A stretch of DNA of 64,000 bases from Sediminibacterium sp. C3 (GTDB lineage Bacteria; Bacteroidota; Bacteroidia; Chitinophagales; Chitinophagaceae), in the NCBI RefSeq assembly GCF_000508085.1, contig NZ_KI669560.1:2726254-2790253 (forward strand), read 5' to 3'. Under the pieces are notes generated by a model. That model was given only the letters and a program-made list of their open reading frames with translations. It did not search any database and was not told the origin of the DNA. Below are positions 62,668-64,000 of the stretch, one piece after another (the first letter of the stretch is position 1; each line of letters begins with the position of its first letter). The position numbers and the translations under genes are program-made.

Positions 62668-64000
62668 TTAATCCAGCAAATGGGTCTCATGCATATCCGG
62701 AATCACCACTTCCTTGAAATGTTTTCTGCGTAATCGGGCTGCAAAATCAATCTGAACATCATATTCCCCATGCACCAGAAACAGTTTCCTTACCAACTCA
62801 GGATTCTGACAGGCAAGAAACTGGCATAAATCTTCATAGTCACCATGGGCACTCATACTTCTCATCACCCCTACCTCAGCCTTAACCGGATATATTTCGC
62901 CAAATATTTTTACCTCTTTTTTTCCGGCAGTCAATTGTCCACCCAAACTATAGGGATCACAATACCCGACTATTAAAATGGTATTTCTCTCTTTTTCAAT
63001 GGTATTCATGATATGATGCTTAACCCTGCCGGCATCCGCCATGCCGCTTGCAGATATGATCACACAGGGTCGACCATCTTCATTTAATGCTTTACTCTCA
63101 TCCACCGTTTTAATAAACTTCAGTTGATTAAAATCAAAAGGATCATTATCCTGCTCCATTATCTTCCTCACTCTTTTGTTGAAGTTTTCGGGATACTGTT
63201 TCAGCAACTGAGTCGCTTCTCTGCTTAGCGGGCTATCTACATAAACAGGTATTGGCGGTAGTCTTTTTTCCAGATCCAGCTGGTTCAATGCATACAGTAA
63301 TTCCTGGGTTCTGCCCACACTGAAAGCCGGAATAATCAGTTTTCCTTTTTTTTCAAGGCATGTGCTTACAATCCATTTTAATAAAGTATCGGTAATACCA
63401 AAGACTTCATCGTGTAACTTGTTTCCGTAAGTACTTTCCAGAATAATATAATCAGCCTGATCATAAGTTTCTGGAGATTTAAGAATGGCGTCATTATATC
63501 TGCCAACATCTCCGCTAAATGTTATCTTATTGGTTTTTCCATCTTCAATGATTCTTAAGTGGACAGCGGCAGACCCAATGATATGCCCGGCATCTGTAAA
63601 ACAAACAGCTATATCTTCATCAATTTTTACCCATTCTCTGTAAGGAACAAATTTAAAAAGCTCAACCGCTTTTGCCGCATCCTCCAGATCGTACAAAGGC
63701 TCATAAGGTGGAAGACCTTTCTTGGCTCTGCGCTTATTGATGAACTTGGTATCATCCCTTTGTATTTCAGCAGAATCTTCCAGTAAAATTTCAGCCAGTG
63801 CTTCTGTTGCTTCAGTTGAATAGATAGTTCCTTTAAAGCCCTCTTTAACCAGTTTGGGAATCAATCCTGAGTGATCAATATGGGCATGAGATAAAATCAG
63901 ATAATCAATTGATGCCGGATCAAAACCAAAATGCGCGTTTAGCTCTTCCGTATGCTTTCCCATTCCCTGAAACAATCCACAGTCGAGTAAAATTTTCTTC
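62668..64000 (-). CDS. MBL-fold beta-CASP RNA-processing hydrolase, cut by window edge
   Basis: The frame is open to the window end, with a typical strand of the MBL core (KKILLDCGLFQGMG) just before an internal Met at 63975, so the true start lies outside. The zinc motif is SHAHIDHSG. Further features are FTDAGHIIGSAAVHL, the beta-CASP region with FSVGRTQELLYAL, ISASGMADAGRVKHH, and the RNA specificity motif MSAHGDYEDL. The family contains RNA exonucleases and endonucleases such as YsgF- and CPSF-like proteins. The stop is at 62668. Confidence 0.9.
   Translation of the reverse strand, partial: KKILLDCGLFQGMGKHTEELNAHFGFDPASIDYLILSHAHIDHSGLIPKLVKEGFKGTIYSTEATEALAEILLEDSAEIQRDDTKFINKRRAKKGLPPYEPLYDLEDAAKAVELFKFVPYREWVKIDEDIAVCFTDAGHIIGSAAVHLRIIEDGKTNKITFSGDVGRYNDAILKSPETYDQADYIILESTYGNKLHDEVFGITDTLLKWIVSTCLEKKGKLIIPAFSVGRTQELLYALNQLDLEKRLPPIPVYVDSPLSREATQLLKQYPENFNKRVRKIMEQDNDPFDFNQLKFIKTVDESKALNEDGRPCVIISASGMADAGRVKHHIMNTIEKERNTILIVGYCDPYSLGGQLTAGKKEVKIFGEIYPVKAEVGVMRSMSAHGDYEDLCQFLACQNPELVRKLFLVHGEYDVQIDFAARLRRKHFKEVVIPDMHETHLLD

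Overview
The window looks like a chromosome segment of a Bacteroidota bacterium, probably of the Chitinophagaceae. The sequence shows a SusC/SusD pair, WG-repeat, DUF5689 and FISUMP proteins, an OmpA protein with thrombospondin type-3 repeats, and promoter motifs of the TTTG / TAnnTTTG type (before tRNA-Glu and rpsF). The family assignment is inference. I ran no database search.

Left part (1-23190), ordinary chromosome: an OmpA-like protein; a polyprenyl diphosphate synthase coupled to recJ; htpG, whose 3' end overlaps recJ; two envelope proteins; an outer-membrane receptor and DUF5689 lipoprotein facing a secreted endonuclease/phosphatase-family protein; a TlpA-like thioredoxin protein; the rpsF-rpsR-rplI ribosomal operon; a frameshifted WG-repeat protein; an RRM protein; an aldo/keto reductase; pgk and gap; and tRNA-Glu(TTC).

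Middle part (about 23191-46745), an integrated genomic island. I could place both ends. A large serine recombinase reads antisense into tRNA-Glu. A 6-bp core, GGCTAC, occurs at the tRNA 3' end (23191-23196) and at 46740-46745. Joining the two ends at this core continues the recombinase frame for 33 codons to a stop beside a terminator hairpin. Removing the element leaves tRNA-Glu directly followed by a strong terminator. The island carries recombinase-linked small genes, an unusual array of 10-bp dyad units, a DUF4365 protein that may be a nuclease, a double-FISUMP protein, an IS3-family element, an AraC regulator diverging from an RND efflux / patatin / TolC / KAS III operon, coiled-coil proteins, a membrane class III nucleotide cyclase, and an Na+/H+ antiporter cut short beside an IS remnant. 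No conjugation genes were seen.

Right part (46746-64000), chromosome again: a hairpin-rich spacer, a SusD/SusC pair, an HMCES/YedK-type protein, and a molybdenum-cofactor cluster (moaCB fusion, moaE, moeB-rhodanese, moaD, a TauE/SafE permease, moeA, moaA, a MocA-like transferase, xdhC). The cluster runs into a cytochrome c and a two-subunit molybdenum hydroxylase, so cofactor synthesis, maturation, enzyme and electron carrier lie together on one strand. A beta-CASP MBL hydrolase is cut by the window edge.

Two genes (WG repeat, MocA-like) carry one-base frameshifts at homopolymers. They may be real or base-calling errors.
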